From assembly GCA_018433245.1 (NCBI GenBank), contig JAHDRN010000007.1:62001-126000 (forward strand): a stretch of 64,000 nt of DNA. Reading direction: 5' to 3'. This stretch comes from Candidatus Proruminimicrobium quisquiliarum (GTDB lineage Bacteria > Elusimicrobiota > Endomicrobiia > Endomicrobiales > Endomicrobiaceae). Shown here piece by piece: positions 26,416 to 36,375 of the stretch; position 1 is the first letter of the stretch; each line of letters opens with the position of its first letter. The notes below the pieces were generated by a model that worked only from the letters and a program-made list of their open reading frames with translations, was not told the origin of the DNA and made no database searches. The position numbers and the translations under genes are program-made.

Positions 26416-27417
26416 TTAAAATGTCACTGTAAGCATAAGACCTGCTTCCGAATCTTTGCCTTCGTCAATATTTGATTTAAACTGAACTCTTGCCAAAACA
26501 TTGTTGTACAAATAAGAGCCTACAACCCCGCTCAGATATCTGTTTATTACTTTGTCGTATGACGTATAAGGTTCCACGTAATCAAGCCTTGAACCTACGT
26601 AAAGTTTCCTGGCAGAAAGAAGATTTACGGTAACCTGAGAATAGAATCCGAGTCTGTTTACAGATTCTGTTCCTGAACCGAAATCTGTTTCTCTGTTTGC
26701 AAAGACAAGTTCTGTTCTGAAATCAAGCAAATCATTCTGGAATTTTATATCCGGACCAAAATAAGATACTCCGTCAGATTGAGTAGCGCTGTCCGGTCCT
26801 TTTGCAAATAATCCGTTTACTCCCAATGTTAAAGAACCCAATGCCTTGCTTACTCTGGCATAATAAGACTTTCCGTTGATTGAATTATCGGTCGGAATAT
26901 TCATATATGCCGCATTTACGTCTACTACCGAATTCCTTACGACCAATCCAACTCCGTCTCCTCTTAAAACATAACCGCCGAAATAAGAAAGCGACATTGC
27001 CGGAAGCATCGCGAATTTTTCATCAATTATACATATAGGATTTTCATATCCGTAATTTATAATTTCTCTACCTACATGTACGCTTAAAACATCATTTAAT
27101 GCATAAGATAAAAATGCCGTATCAACTAATACTGTAGTTTCGTAATTGTTCTGGTCATTATTGTATTCCTTATTGTTTACGACCAAAGACAAATAAACCG
27201 TCATGTCTTTTTGAATCTGCTTTTCTGCATAAAATTGCATATAAGAAAAATTCAATTTTGAATCGGCAGTTCTTTCTTCAGCTTTAAAAGAAGCAAATGC
27301 CGTAGCGTCTCCGCTTAACTTCCACCCTGAAAGAATATTTGCTTCTTCCGCTTTTATTGTACCCGCCGATAAAAATAAACACATTGTTGATAAGGCTAAT
27401 AAATATACCTTGTTCAT
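26416..27417 (-). CDS. Outer-membrane beta-barrel protein (porin-like)
   Basis: A 333-residue protein with a signal peptide (about 1-23, cleavage after KAE or similar), alternating amphipathic strands throughout and a C-terminal phenylalanine (MLTVTF) as required for outer-membrane assembly. It is first in an operon with amtB and glnB, 12 bases upstream of amtB. I infer a general or ammonium-supplying porin under nitrogen control. No specific family motif is recognised. Its presence argues for a Gram-negative envelope. Confidence 0.85.
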   Translation of the reverse strand: MNKVYLLALSTMCLFLSAGTIKAEEANILSGWKLSGDATAFASFKAEERTADSKLNFSYMQFYAEKQIQKDMTVYLSLVVNNKEYNNDQNNYETTVLVDTAFLSYALNDVLSVHVGREIINYGYENPICIIDEKFAMLPAMSLSYFGGYVLRGDGVGLVVRNSVVDVNAAYMNIPTDNSINGKSYYARVSKALGSLTLGVNGLFAKGPDSATQSDGVSYFGPDIKFQNDLLDFRTELVFANRETDFGSGTESVNRLGFYSQVTVNLLSARKLYVGSRLDYVEPYTSYDKVINRYLSGVVGSYLYNNVLARVQFKSNIDEGKDSEAGLMLTVTF

Positions 27418-27533
27418 AACTGCCTCCCTTTTTTTTACAAAAACATAAAAAATCCGAAAACTACAAAAAACGTATCACCACCTCCGGTAATCTTTTACGC
27501 CTTTGTAAAATTATTTGGGTTAATTTTTTACGA

Positions 27534-27592
27534 ACAAAAAAAAGCCCAAAAGAATTTTCTAAAAAAAATTTCTTTTGGGCTTCATTGTCCAA
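27534..27592 (-). promoter_or_regulatory. Leader attenuator of the porin-amtB-glnB operon with ANTAR-type hairpin
   Basis: A perfect 13-base-pair terminator stem (AAGCCCAAAAGAA at 27542-27554 with 27570-27582) is followed on the minus strand by eight U. Overlapping its 5' arm is a second hairpin at 27575-27592: TTGGAC / GCCCAA with one A-C mismatch and the six-base loop AATGAA (A at 1, G at 4). The two structures cannot form together. This is the ANTAR antiterminator layout. The promoter is at 27637-27665 and the start codon is 117 bases further on. Confidence 0.78.
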
Positions 27593-27636
27593 TATATTAA
27601 GTTGTTAAAAAGAACTCACTTTCCTACTGTGCAAAA

Positions 27637-27665
27637 AGTATACAAAAATTTTTATAAAAAGTCAA
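27637..27665 (-). promoter_or_regulatory. Promoter of the porin-amtB-glnB operon
   Basis: TTGACT (27660-27665), a 17-base spacer and TATACT (27637-27642) on the minus strand. The -35 box overlaps the last codons of the upstream amidotransferase gene. Confidence 0.78.
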
Positions 27666-28806
27666 AATATTTTTTATAAGTAATTGACGGAACCAAATTC
27701 ATAGACGACAAAATCTTTATGGGATACTTGCATAATTTTATTGTATTATAACTTGTGTCATAATCTTTAAACGATTTTACGGGCCACCTCATAATGCTTT
27801 CAAATTCATGCCGGCTCATCCCTATTCTTTTTATGCATTCCTCTATTACATCCTGTTTTTCTATATGATAAATTTCTTTTGTTCTTTTTAACGCCGTTTC
27901 TCTGTCCATCTGTCCTGACCTTACCAAAGCGGAATCGCTGTTCATATTAAGATCAACGTTAAATTTAACTCTGTGAACGTACTTTATTAAACTGTGATAC
28001 AAATCGTCAAAATAATGAGCTCCTGTGTAAACCCAATCCAGTTCATTTTTAATTATTTCTTCCGCGTCTTTTCTTACATAATTGAAATTATAATTAGGCA
28101 ATATTGTTTTTATTCGTTTGATTACGGTGTAATAAAATAATTCTTTCAACCCTAAATTATAACCCGGATCTTCAGGAGTCCATTTGCCGAGGGGGATGCT
28201 TCCAAAAATATTATGCACTGATTTCAGATATTTCCCGTCAAAAAATGACCACGGCAGCGGTTTTATTCCTTCGGTGCGAAAGGATTGGCCTATTAATATA
28301 GCTTTAATGTCGTATTTAACGGCAGTTCCGTAAAGAGAAGTTGCTATTGCAATGTCGGTTCCCATGTTTAAATCCGGAACCGAAGCTTTCAAAAAATCTC
28401 TTTTTAACTCCATCGCAAGTTCTTTCGGATATCTGACGCTTATAAATTTCACTTTCAGCTTTTCAACGGTTTTTTTCATATTTTCAGTCGCTATCGGATT
28501 ATCAAACCAATCGTCCGAATGTACCGCCAGAACTCTCAGTTTCCATGTTTTTACGGCATTATAAAGAAGATATGTGCTGTCTCTTCCGCCGCTGATTCCT
28601 ACGATACAGTCAAATTCTTTATTTTTTGCTTTGGCTTTTATATCACTGAATATATTTTCTAATCGCTTCCGTCCCGTTTCGTCATTCGGATAGATTTTGC
28701 ATAATTCGTCGTGCAGATGACAAAAATTACAAACGCCGTTTGCGTCAAACTTTATTCCCGGAACAGTCTCGTTTTGCACGCATCTGGTACAAATCTGGGT
28801 ATTCAT
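27652..28806 (-). CDS. N-acetyl sugar amidotransferase (WbpG/PseA-like)
   Basis: A 384-residue ATP-pyrophosphatase-type enzyme. It has the N-terminal zinc-like motif (CTRCVQNETVPGIKFDANGVCNFC) and the PP-loop SGGRDST at about residues 83-89. The family uses ammonia or glutamine-derived nitrogen to build amidino sugars of surface polysaccharides, normally with HisH- and HisF-like partners; neither is adjacent. I choose the ATG at 28806, preceded by AAGGAGG; the longer frame to 28848 lacks one. It lies downstream of purF behind an attenuator, so its nitrogen dependence seems to be controlled too. Confidence 0.85.
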   Translation of the reverse strand: MNTQICTRCVQNETVPGIKFDANGVCNFCHLHDELCKIYPNDETGRKRLENIFSDIKAKAKNKEFDCIVGISGGRDSTYLLYNAVKTWKLRVLAVHSDDWFDNPIATENMKKTVEKLKVKFISVRYPKELAMELKRDFLKASVPDLNMGTDIAIATSLYGTAVKYDIKAILIGQSFRTEGIKPLPWSFFDGKYLKSVHNIFGSIPLGKWTPEDPGYNLGLKELFYYTVIKRIKTILPNYNFNYVRKDAEEIIKNELDWVYTGAHYFDDLYHSLIKYVHRVKFNVDLNMNSDSALVRSGQMDRETALKRTKEIYHIEKQDVIEECIKRIGMSRHEFESIMRWPVKSFKDYDTSYNTIKLCKYPIKILSSMNLVPSITYKKYFDFL

Positions 28807-28983
28807 AAATTTTTCCTCCTTGCAGTATTTTATTCTTATAATTTTCATTTGTCCATCTATTAAAGAATAAATCTTTTAATTTTTATCCTATCGCATTTGC
28901 GCCTGGTTTCTGTGGCATTTGGATTCTCAAGAAGCTAAACAAATCTCATTAAAATATAATTTATTTCTAAGTTTTTTTTATAA

Positions 28984-29051
28984 ACAAAAAAAGAAGCCAA
29001 AATAATATAAGCGGTATATGCGCCTTTACATCATTTTGGACTTCTTTGTCC
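28984..29051 (-). promoter_or_regulatory. purF-distal terminator with ANTAR-type hairpin, before the amidotransferase gene
   Basis: A long imperfect stem (AAGAAG(T)CCAAAAT region at 29033-29046 with 28991-29003) followed by seven U ends purF transcription. Its 5' arm overlaps a clean small hairpin at 29038-29051: GGAC / GTCC with the loop AAAGAA (A at 1, G at 4). If the small hairpin is stabilised, transcription would continue into the amidotransferase gene 178 bases downstream. Confidence 0.75.
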
Positions 29052-29061
29052 TATTTTATTT

Positions 29062-30432
29062 TTACGCCAGTAATTTTTTTCTGTCTATCGGCGACGGATA
29101 TTTGCCGTCAAAACAAGCCGAACAGAAATGATTAACATCGCCGTTTCCGCAGGCTTTTTTCATATTGTTAATATCAAGAAAAGTAAGAGTGTCTACGTTT
29201 AAAAACTCTCTTATTTCTTCAACTGATTTTACTGCGGCGATAAGTTTGCTTTTATTCGGAGTATCTATGCCGTAAAAACAGGGGGAAATAACGGCGGGAG
29301 ACGACAATGCAAAATGTATTTCTTTTGCTCCTGCATTTCTTAAAGTAATGACTATTTTTTGGGCAGTAGTTCCTCTTACCAGAGAGTCGTCTATCAAAAC
29401 GATTCTTTTGCCGTTTATAACGTCCCTAATCGGGAACAATTTAAGTTTAGCCGTAATTTCTCTCATTTTCTGGGAAGGTTTTATAAAAGATCTTCCGACA
29501 TAATGATTTCTTATAAATCCCGTCTGCATAACTATTCCGGAATGCATTGAAAAACCTTTAGCCGAAAATATGCCTGTATCGGGAACCGGAACTACTATAT
29601 CCGCCTTTATATGTTTCATCTGACGGGCAAGATATTTGCCCATTTCAACTCTTGCGTCTCTTATACTTCTGTCTCTCAAAATACTGTCCGGCCTTGAAAA
29701 ATACACCTGCTCAAAAATACAGAGTTTTTCTTTTTCTTTTTGCGCCAGCTGCAACGATTCTATTATCTTTCCTTTTTCAATCACAATAATTTCACCCGGC
29801 TTTACGTCTCTTATAAAGTTGCCGCCTACAGCATATATAGCGCTTGTTTCTGACGAGAGAACATATGATTTGCCGACTTTACCCAGAACCAAAGGCCTGA
29901 ATCCGAACGAATCTCTTGCGCCTATAAGTTTATTTCCCTGAATAAGAACAAGAGAAAAAGCGCCCTGCAGACATTGAACGGCTTTTTTCATAATCTGCCC
30001 GAAAGTTTTTCCGGTATTCTCAGCCAAAAGATGCGCGACTATTTCAGTATCGGACGTATGATTAAAAATAGAACCGCTTTTTGCGAGTCTGTTTTTAATC
30101 TGTTCAAAATTTGTAATATTTCCGTTATGGGCAACCGCTATTGTTCCGTGTATGCAATTGTAAACGAAAGGCTGCGCGTTAATAATAGTGCTTTCAGAAT
30201 GAGTGCTGTACCTGACGTGTCCTATAGCGACTTTGCCTGATAGAATATTAAGAATTCTTTCTTTAAATATATGCGCAACAAGGCCCATTGATCTGTATGT
30301 GTTATACGTTGTTCCGTCTCCGTTGGCTGATATTCCTGCCGATTCTTCACCCCTGTGCTGTAAAGTTATAAGGCCGGCAAAAGCCATTACAGCCGCATTT
30401 TCATTGTTTTCTATTCCAAATACACCGCACAT
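29062..30432 (-). CDS. purF: Amidophosphoribosyltransferase
   Basis: First step of purine synthesis: PRPP plus glutamine gives phosphoribosylamine. It has 456 residues with the catalytic Cys2 (MCGVFGIEN), so the start is certain. The class II glutaminase domain includes GHVRYST, HNGNI and HTSDTE. The phosphoribosyltransferase half has the PRPP loop VLIDDSLVRGTT. Cysteines near the C-terminus (CFYGI, CGNGDVNHFCSACF) fit the [4Fe-4S] type found in Bacillus. The leader contains a strong intrinsic terminator, so expression is attenuated. Confidence 0.97.
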   Translation of the reverse strand: MCGVFGIENNENAAVMAFAGLITLQHRGEESAGISANGDGTTYNTYRSMGLVAHIFKERILNILSGKVAIGHVRYSTHSESTIINAQPFVYNCIHGTIAVAHNGNITNFEQIKNRLAKSGSIFNHTSDTEIVAHLLAENTGKTFGQIMKKAVQCLQGAFSLVLIQGNKLIGARDSFGFRPLVLGKVGKSYVLSSETSAIYAVGGNFIRDVKPGEIIVIEKGKIIESLQLAQKEKEKLCIFEQVYFSRPDSILRDRSIRDARVEMGKYLARQMKHIKADIVVPVPDTGIFSAKGFSMHSGIVMQTGFIRNHYVGRSFIKPSQKMREITAKLKLFPIRDVINGKRIVLIDDSLVRGTTAQKIVITLRNAGAKEIHFALSSPAVISPCFYGIDTPNKSKLIAAVKSVEEIREFLNVDTLTFLDINNMKKACGNGDVNHFCSACFDGKYPSPIDRKKLLA

Positions 30433-30450
30433 AATATATTATCTCCATTA

Positions 30451-30508
30451 AAAAAAATAAAAAAATGCCAAAGGTAAAATTTAATACCTTTAAGCATCTT
30501 TGCTCAAA
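30451..30508 (-). promoter_or_regulatory. purF leader attenuator with ANTAR-type hairpin
   Basis: The terminator ATGCTTAAAGGTA...TACCTTTGGCAT (30465-30497) is followed by UUUUUUAUUUUUUU and ends about 20 bases before the start codon. Its 5' arm overlaps a seven-base-pair hairpin at 30489-30508: TTTGAGC / GCTTAAA with the loop AAAGAT (A at 1, G at 4). CAATAGGTATTTG lies just upstream and recurs in the pyrG leader. This is the clearest ANTAR-like antiterminator in the window. Confidence 0.8.
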
Positions 30509-30534
30509 TACCTATTGAAGTTTTATTTTTTAGT

Positions 30535-30563
30535 ATTCTATATATTTATTATTCTTTTGTCAA
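30535..30563 (-). promoter_or_regulatory. purF promoter
   Basis: TTGACA (30558-30563), a 17-base spacer and TAGAAT (30535-30540) on the minus strand, about 100 bases upstream of the start codon. Confidence 0.75.
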
Positions 30564-30640
30564 TTACATAAATTTTTGTCGGAAGATAAAAGTTTTTTAC
30601 CTGTTTTAAAATAAATTTATTTTAATAACAAACAAAAAAC

Positions 30641-30664
30641 GCCTGCGTTTCAAAAACCGCAGGC
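30641..30664. terminator. Terminator after gdhA
   Basis: GCCTGCG at 30641-30647 pairs with CGCAGGC at 30658-30664; on the minus strand it is followed by GTTTTTTG. It lies 22 bases beyond the gdhA stop and separates the nfn-gdh operon from the purF promoter. Confidence 0.88.
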
Positions 30665-30686
30665 ATTTTTTTTATTGATGTAAAAA

Positions 30687-32048
<1,362 letters not shown>

Positions 32049-32079
32049 TTATTGATATTAAGTGTGAATTATTTTTGTA

Positions 32080-33486
32080 TTAACCTTCGGCAGAGTCATC
32101 AGGCGGATGATGAATATGTTCTTTTAAAAAGGCATGCATGTTTTTTGCGGCTTGTTTGCCCATTCCCATTGCTTCTATAACGGTGCTGCCTCCGGCGATA
32201 TCGCCTCCGGCAAACACTCCGTTTAATTTTGTCATAAATTTTTCGTCTATTATCAAATATCCGTGGCTGTCCGTCTCCAAAGATTTTACAAGAGAAGGAA
32301 GAACCGGATTAGGATGCAATCCCAAAGCAAGAATAACTACATCTGCATCTATTAAAAAATTGGACCCTGAAATTTCAACAGGTTTTCTTCTTCCGGAAGC
32401 ATCAGGCGCCCCCAATTCCATTTTAACGCATTCCATCGCTTTAACAAAGCCTTTTTCATCGGCCAAAAATTTTACCGGAGCCGTAAGTTCTATAAATTCT
32501 ATTCCTTCTTCAAGGGCATGTTTTCTTTCTTCAAGACGGGCAGGCATTTCCTGCTGCGTTCTTCTGTAAACAAGTTTTACGGACTGAGCGCCCAGTCTTT
32601 TGGCGGTTCTTGCCGAATCCATAGCGGTATTTCCGCCGCCGATTACGACGACATTTTTACCTCTGTGGATGGGGGTGTCAAAATCGGGAAATTTAAAAGC
32701 TGACATAAGATTGACTCTTGAAAGAAATTCATTTGCGGAATAAATATTATTATAATTTTCGCCTTCTATATTTAGAAAAGAAGGCAGTCCCGCTCCCGCT
32801 CCTATAAAAACAGATTTAAACCCTTCATCAAACAAATCCTGAATCGTTTTTGTTCTGCCTATTAAACAATTAAAAACAAATTTTATGCCCAGAGCCTTCA
32901 AAGTATTTATTTCAGCATCCAATACGTCGCAAGGCAGCCTGAATTCAGGAATACCGTATCTTAATACTCCGCCGCTGTCATGCAAAGATTCAAAAACGGT
33001 AATATCATAGCCTAATTTTGCAAGATCTCCTGCACATGTAAGACCGGCAGGACCCGAGCCGACTACGGCTATTTTTATTCCGTTTGATTTTATTGTATTT
33101 TTTTCGTCTTTTATATTTGAGGCGGCCCAATCTGCTGTAAATCTTTCAAGATTTCCAATTGCTATAGGTTCGCTTTTTTTGCCCAAAATACAAAATTTTT
33201 CACACTGATTTTCCTGAGGGCATACTCTTCCGCACACGGCGGGAAGATTATTTTTTTCTTTTAAAACGGTGATTGCTTTATTGAAATTTTTGTCAGCTAT
33301 TTGTTTGATAAATCCGGGAATGTTTATTTCAACGGGACATCCCTGAACGCAAAGAGGTTTTTTACACTGCAAACATCTTCGCGCCTCAGTTTCCGCTTGT
33401 TCTTGCGTATATCCTGTATTAACCTGTTTGAAATCTTGATTTCTTTCTTCAGGATGCCTTTCAGGCATTTTTATTCTTTGTGGCAT
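32080..33486 (-). CDS. nfnB: NADPH-dependent reductase subunit B (NfnB/SudA; GltD-like)
   Basis: Large subunit of the electron-bifurcating NADH-dependent ferredoxin:NADP oxidoreductase or a close relative. It has two [4Fe-4S] binding regions near the N-terminus (CLQCKKPLCVQGCP, CGRVCPQENQCEKFC), an FAD site (AVVGSGPAGLTCAGDL), an NADP site (VVIGGGNTAMDSARTAKRLG) and the terminal VFAGGDIAGG. I use the ATG at 33486 (468 residues), preceded by GGAG; GTG at 33492 would add two residues. It overlaps nfnA by 16 bases. A role as the small subunit of glutamate synthase is less likely, given the Nfn-type partner. Confidence 0.9.
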   Translation of the reverse strand: MPQRIKMPERHPEERNQDFKQVNTGYTQEQAETEARRCLQCKKPLCVQGCPVEINIPGFIKQIADKNFNKAITVLKEKNNLPAVCGRVCPQENQCEKFCILGKKSEPIAIGNLERFTADWAASNIKDEKNTIKSNGIKIAVVGSGPAGLTCAGDLAKLGYDITVFESLHDSGGVLRYGIPEFRLPCDVLDAEINTLKALGIKFVFNCLIGRTKTIQDLFDEGFKSVFIGAGAGLPSFLNIEGENYNNIYSANEFLSRVNLMSAFKFPDFDTPIHRGKNVVVIGGGNTAMDSARTAKRLGAQSVKLVYRRTQQEMPARLEERKHALEEGIEFIELTAPVKFLADEKGFVKAMECVKMELGAPDASGRRKPVEISGSNFLIDADVVILALGLHPNPVLPSLVKSLETDSHGYLIIDEKFMTKLNGVFAGGDIAGGSTVIEAMGMGKQAAKNMHAFLKEHIHHPPDDSAEG

Positions 33487-34316
33487 TTGCACTCCGGATT
33501 ATGTTTGAAATTTTCAAAAGACTCAGCCTCATATTTCTTAAACAGCGACAATCTTGACACAAGTTCATCCCAATTTACTTTATGAGCGTCAAATTCAGGT
33601 CCGTCAACGCAGGCAAATTTTATTTTTCCGTTTACTCTTACCCTGCAAGCACCGCACATTCCTGTGCCGTCAACCATTATCGGATTTAAAGAAACCAATG
33701 TTTCTATATTATGTTCTTTTGTCATATTTGAAACAGCTTTCATCATAGGCACAGGCCCTATGGCATAAACAATATTAATTTTTTCTTTTGATATTACATC
33801 GGCCAAAATATTTGTGACAAAACCTTTAACACCGTAAGAACCGTCATCGGTTGCTATTAAAAGCTGTGAGGAATTTTCTTTTAATTCATCTTCAAGGATT
33901 AATAAATCTTTATTTCTTGCTCCTACAATGGTTATAACTTTATTGCCTGCTTTAAGAAGACTTTTAATAACAGGCAAAACTTCCGCAGTTCCTACTCCTC
34001 CGGCAACGGCAACGATTGTTCCGCAATTTTTAATTTCGGTAGGATGACCTAAAGGTCCAAGAACATCCCTTATATACTGGCCTTCATTCAAAGTGCCAAG
34101 CTCAGTTGTAGTCTTTCCCGCTTCCTGAAAAATAATTCTGATTGTTCCATTTACAGCGTCAGTACCGGCTATTGTCAAAGGAATTCTCTCGCCTTTTTCG
34201 TGCAGTCTTAAAATAACAAACTGCCCGGCTTTTGCATTTTTGGCAATATCGGGAGCACTAATTTCAAAGCTCTTTATATTGGATGATAAAATCTTTTTTG
34301 AAATAATTTTAAACAT
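33471..34316 (-). CDS. nfnA: NfnA/SudB-type ferredoxin-NADP reductase subunit
   Basis: Small subunit with FAD- and NAD-binding domains and a [2Fe-2S] site near the C-terminus (CGACRVRVNGKIKFACVDGPEFDAH). RIPLTIAG and the NAD motif VAGGVGTAEVLPV are clear. I use the ATG at 34316 (281 residues). A TTG at 34346 would add ten residues, but it would leave a 5' end only about six bases upstream of that codon and neither has a strong ribosome binding site. First gene of nfnA-nfnB-gdhA. Confidence 0.9.
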   Translation of the reverse strand: MFKIISKKILSSNIKSFEISAPDIAKNAKAGQFVILRLHEKGERIPLTIAGTDAVNGTIRIIFQEAGKTTTELGTLNEGQYIRDVLGPLGHPTEIKNCGTIVAVAGGVGTAEVLPVIKSLLKAGNKVITIVGARNKDLLILEDELKENSSQLLIATDDGSYGVKGFVTNILADVISKEKINIVYAIGPVPMMKAVSNMTKEHNIETLVSLNPIMVDGTGMCGACRVRVNGKIKFACVDGPEFDAHKVNWDELVSRLSLFKKYEAESFENFKHNPECKCHKE

Positions 34317-34358
34317 ATTATAATCCGTAAAAATAATAAAAAACAAAACAGTTTAGAG

Positions 34359-34387
34359 AGTATATAAATTTTAAATAAAATATTCAA
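34359..34387 (-). promoter_or_regulatory. Promoter of nfnA-nfnB-gdhA
   Basis: TTGAAT (34382-34387), a 17-base spacer and TATACT (34359-34364) on the minus strand. No terminator hairpin lies between it and nfnA, unlike the other nitrogen operons here. Confidence 0.6.
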
Positions 34388-34471
34388 ATCGGCAACTATT
34401 AGACGGCAAAAACATATAATTAAACTGAATGTGCCGTTATAATTTATTCTACAACGGTTTATGTTAAAGTT

Positions 34472-36064
34472 TTACTTACACGCGCTTTTTTTAAATTTTC
34501 TGCATGCCTGAACAAATCCCATAAATATAGGATGCTGCTTTGCAGGCCTTGCTCCGAATTCGGGATGAAACTGCACTGCTATGAAGAAAGGATGATTTTT
34601 AAGTTCTATTATTTCGGGCAAAATATCTTTATGAAATGCTGAAACTTCAAAACCTACTTTCTTAAAATCTTCAATATATTTCGGATTCATTTCATATCTG
34701 TGTCTGTGTCTTTCCACTATTTTATCTGATTTATATAATTTATGAACAAGAGAGCCTTTCACAAGATCTGCTTCATAATTTCCGAGTCTCATTGTAGCGC
34801 CTAAATTTTTTATGCTTTTTTGTTCCTCAAGCATTTCAACTACGGGTTCTGTCGTTTTCGGATCTATTTCGGTTGAATTTGCGTCTTTCAAACCGAGCAG
34901 ATTTCTTGCCGATTCAATAATAGCGCACTGCATTCCCAGACATATTCCGAAGAAAGGAACTTTATTTTCTCTAGCAAATTTGATTGCGGCAATCTTACCG
35001 TCAACGCCTCTTATTCCGAAACCGCCGGGAACAAGAATACCGTGAAGCTGTTTTAATTTCTTTATTAAATTTTTATCTTCCGAAGAGATATATTTAATAT
35101 CCAAATCAAGATTTTCATCCATCGCCGAAATTTTTAATGATTCGTCTATAGATTTATAAGCATCTTTTAAATCTGCATATTTGCCGATTATGCCTATGCT
35201 TATGCTATCCTTAAAATTTTTTCCTCTTTTTACATATTTGAACCATTCTTTTGAAAAAGTTTTTTTGTTTTTTAGACCAAGTCTTTCGAGTACAAAAGCA
35301 TCTACTCCCTGTTTGTGAAGAGATTCGGGTATGTGGTAAATTGAAGAACAGCTTTTAGCTTCAACAACAGCTTCCTTTGAAACGTTGCAGAATAAAGATA
35401 TTTTTGCTTTCATTGAATCCGAAAGAGAATGTTCCGTTCTGCATATAATCATATCCGGAACGATACCCACTTCCCTCAGTTTGTTTACCGAGTGCTGCGT
35501 AGGTTTTGTTTTTAATTCGTTGGCGCCGGCTATATAAGGAACAAGCGTAAGGTGTATGCTCATTACGTCTTCTCTTTTTTGCTCAAGCATAAACTGTCTG
35601 GTCGCTTCAATAAAAGGAAGTCCTTCAATATCTCCTATAGTTCCGCCTATTTCTATTATCGTTATGTCCACTTTATTTTCAAACGCGGTAAATCTTCTTT
35701 TGATTTCGTCAGTTATGTGGGGGATTACCTGAACCGTGCCTCCGTTGTAATCGCCTCTTCTTTCATTGTTTATAACTGTCTGGTATATGTGTCCTGCGGT
35801 GTTTGTGTTTGCTTTGGTTGTAACCATATCAAGAAATCTCTCGTAGGTTCCTAAATCAAGGTCGGCTTCGGCTCCGTCGGCGGTAACATACACTTCGCCG
35901 TGCTGGAAAGGATTCATAGTACCGGGATCAACGTTTATATAAGGGTCCATTTTGATCATTGTAACCTTATATCCGTGCAACTGAAGAAGTTTGCCGATGC
36001 TTGCTCCGGTAATTCCTTTTCCCAAAGAACTTACAACGCCGCCTGTCATAAAAATATATTTCAT
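34472..36064 (-). CDS. pyrG: CTP synthase
   Basis: Converts UTP to CTP with glutamine as amino donor. The 530-residue protein starts MKYIFMTGGVVSSLGKGITGASIG (synthetase P-loop), followed by MDPYINVDPGTMNPFQHGEVYV. The C-terminal class I glutaminase domain has GGFGIRG, FFGICLGMQ with the nucleophile Cys, and VQFHPEF. A leader with a terminator and ANTAR-type hairpin precedes it. It is divergent from the phosphate-regulated porin gene. Confidence 0.97.
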   Translation of the reverse strand: MKYIFMTGGVVSSLGKGITGASIGKLLQLHGYKVTMIKMDPYINVDPGTMNPFQHGEVYVTADGAEADLDLGTYERFLDMVTTKANTNTAGHIYQTVINNERRGDYNGGTVQVIPHITDEIKRRFTAFENKVDITIIEIGGTIGDIEGLPFIEATRQFMLEQKREDVMSIHLTLVPYIAGANELKTKPTQHSVNKLREVGIVPDMIICRTEHSLSDSMKAKISLFCNVSKEAVVEAKSCSSIYHIPESLHKQGVDAFVLERLGLKNKKTFSKEWFKYVKRGKNFKDSISIGIIGKYADLKDAYKSIDESLKISAMDENLDLDIKYISSEDKNLIKKLKQLHGILVPGGFGIRGVDGKIAAIKFARENKVPFFGICLGMQCAIIESARNLLGLKDANSTEIDPKTTEPVVEMLEEQKSIKNLGATMRLGNYEADLVKGSLVHKLYKSDKIVERHRHRYEMNPKYIEDFKKVGFEVSAFHKDILPEIIELKNHPFFIAVQFHPEFGARPAKQHPIFMGFVQACRKFKKSACK

Positions 36065-36111
36065 TGATAGCTCCCTATACAGTTCATATATTATAGTTAT
36101 AGTTGATTTAA

Positions 36112-36171
36112 AAAATAAAAAAGAATGCGCAAAGGCACATACATTAAAAACCTTTAAGCATCCGTATTTAA
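36112..36171 (-). promoter_or_regulatory. pyrG leader attenuator with ANTAR-type hairpin
   Basis: The terminator pairs ATGC...AAAGG with CCTTT...GCAT (36151-36161 with 36125-36135), followed by UCUUUUUUAUUUUUU. Overlapping its 5' arm is a hairpin at 36154-36171: TTAAAT / GCTTAA with one mismatch and the loop ACGGAT (A at 1, G at 4). CAATAGATATTTG lies just upstream, matching the purF leader at 12 of 13 positions. Confidence 0.75.
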
Positions 36172-36193
36172 CAAATATCTATTGGTACGCGAA

Positions 36194-36222
36194 ATATTAC
36201 ATAATAAATTTATATTTGTCAA
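36194..36222 (-). promoter_or_regulatory. pyrG promoter
   Basis: TTGACA (36217-36222), a 17-base spacer and TAATAT (36194-36199) on the minus strand. It lies back to back with the phosphate-regulated promoter at 36256-36309. Confidence 0.75.
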
Positions 36223-36255
36223 ACGCCGTTTTTCATAAAAATAACATATTTTCAT

Positions 36256-36309
36256 TTAACAAATAATTAACATTTTATTTATTTTATCTTAATTGCCATT
36301 TTGTATTAT
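36256..36309 (+). promoter_or_regulatory. Pho-box promoter of the porin-pstS operon
   Basis: Four half-sites start at 36256, 36267, 36278 and 36289 (TTAACA, TTAACA, TTTATT, TTAATT), exactly 11 bases apart. This is the TTAACA-N5 repeat pattern of PhoB/PhoP boxes. A -10 box TATTAT begins at 36304, 15 bases after the start of the fourth half-site. No -35 box is needed for this class of activated promoter. Confidence 0.82.
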
Positions 36310-36375
36310 TTTGCCAACAACAAAAGATTGTTGTAAAAAAATAGCACGGAAAAGTGCAAAAAGGAGAGAAAAAAG

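Noticed and set aside
34300-34346. ACGGAT before nfnA as another ANTAR loop
   Set aside because: The flanking bases do not form a continuous stem and there is no terminator for it to overlap.
34402-34436. ACGGCA...TGCCGT after pyrG as its terminator
   Set aside because: The stem is six base pairs with a long loop and no U-tract on the minus strand.
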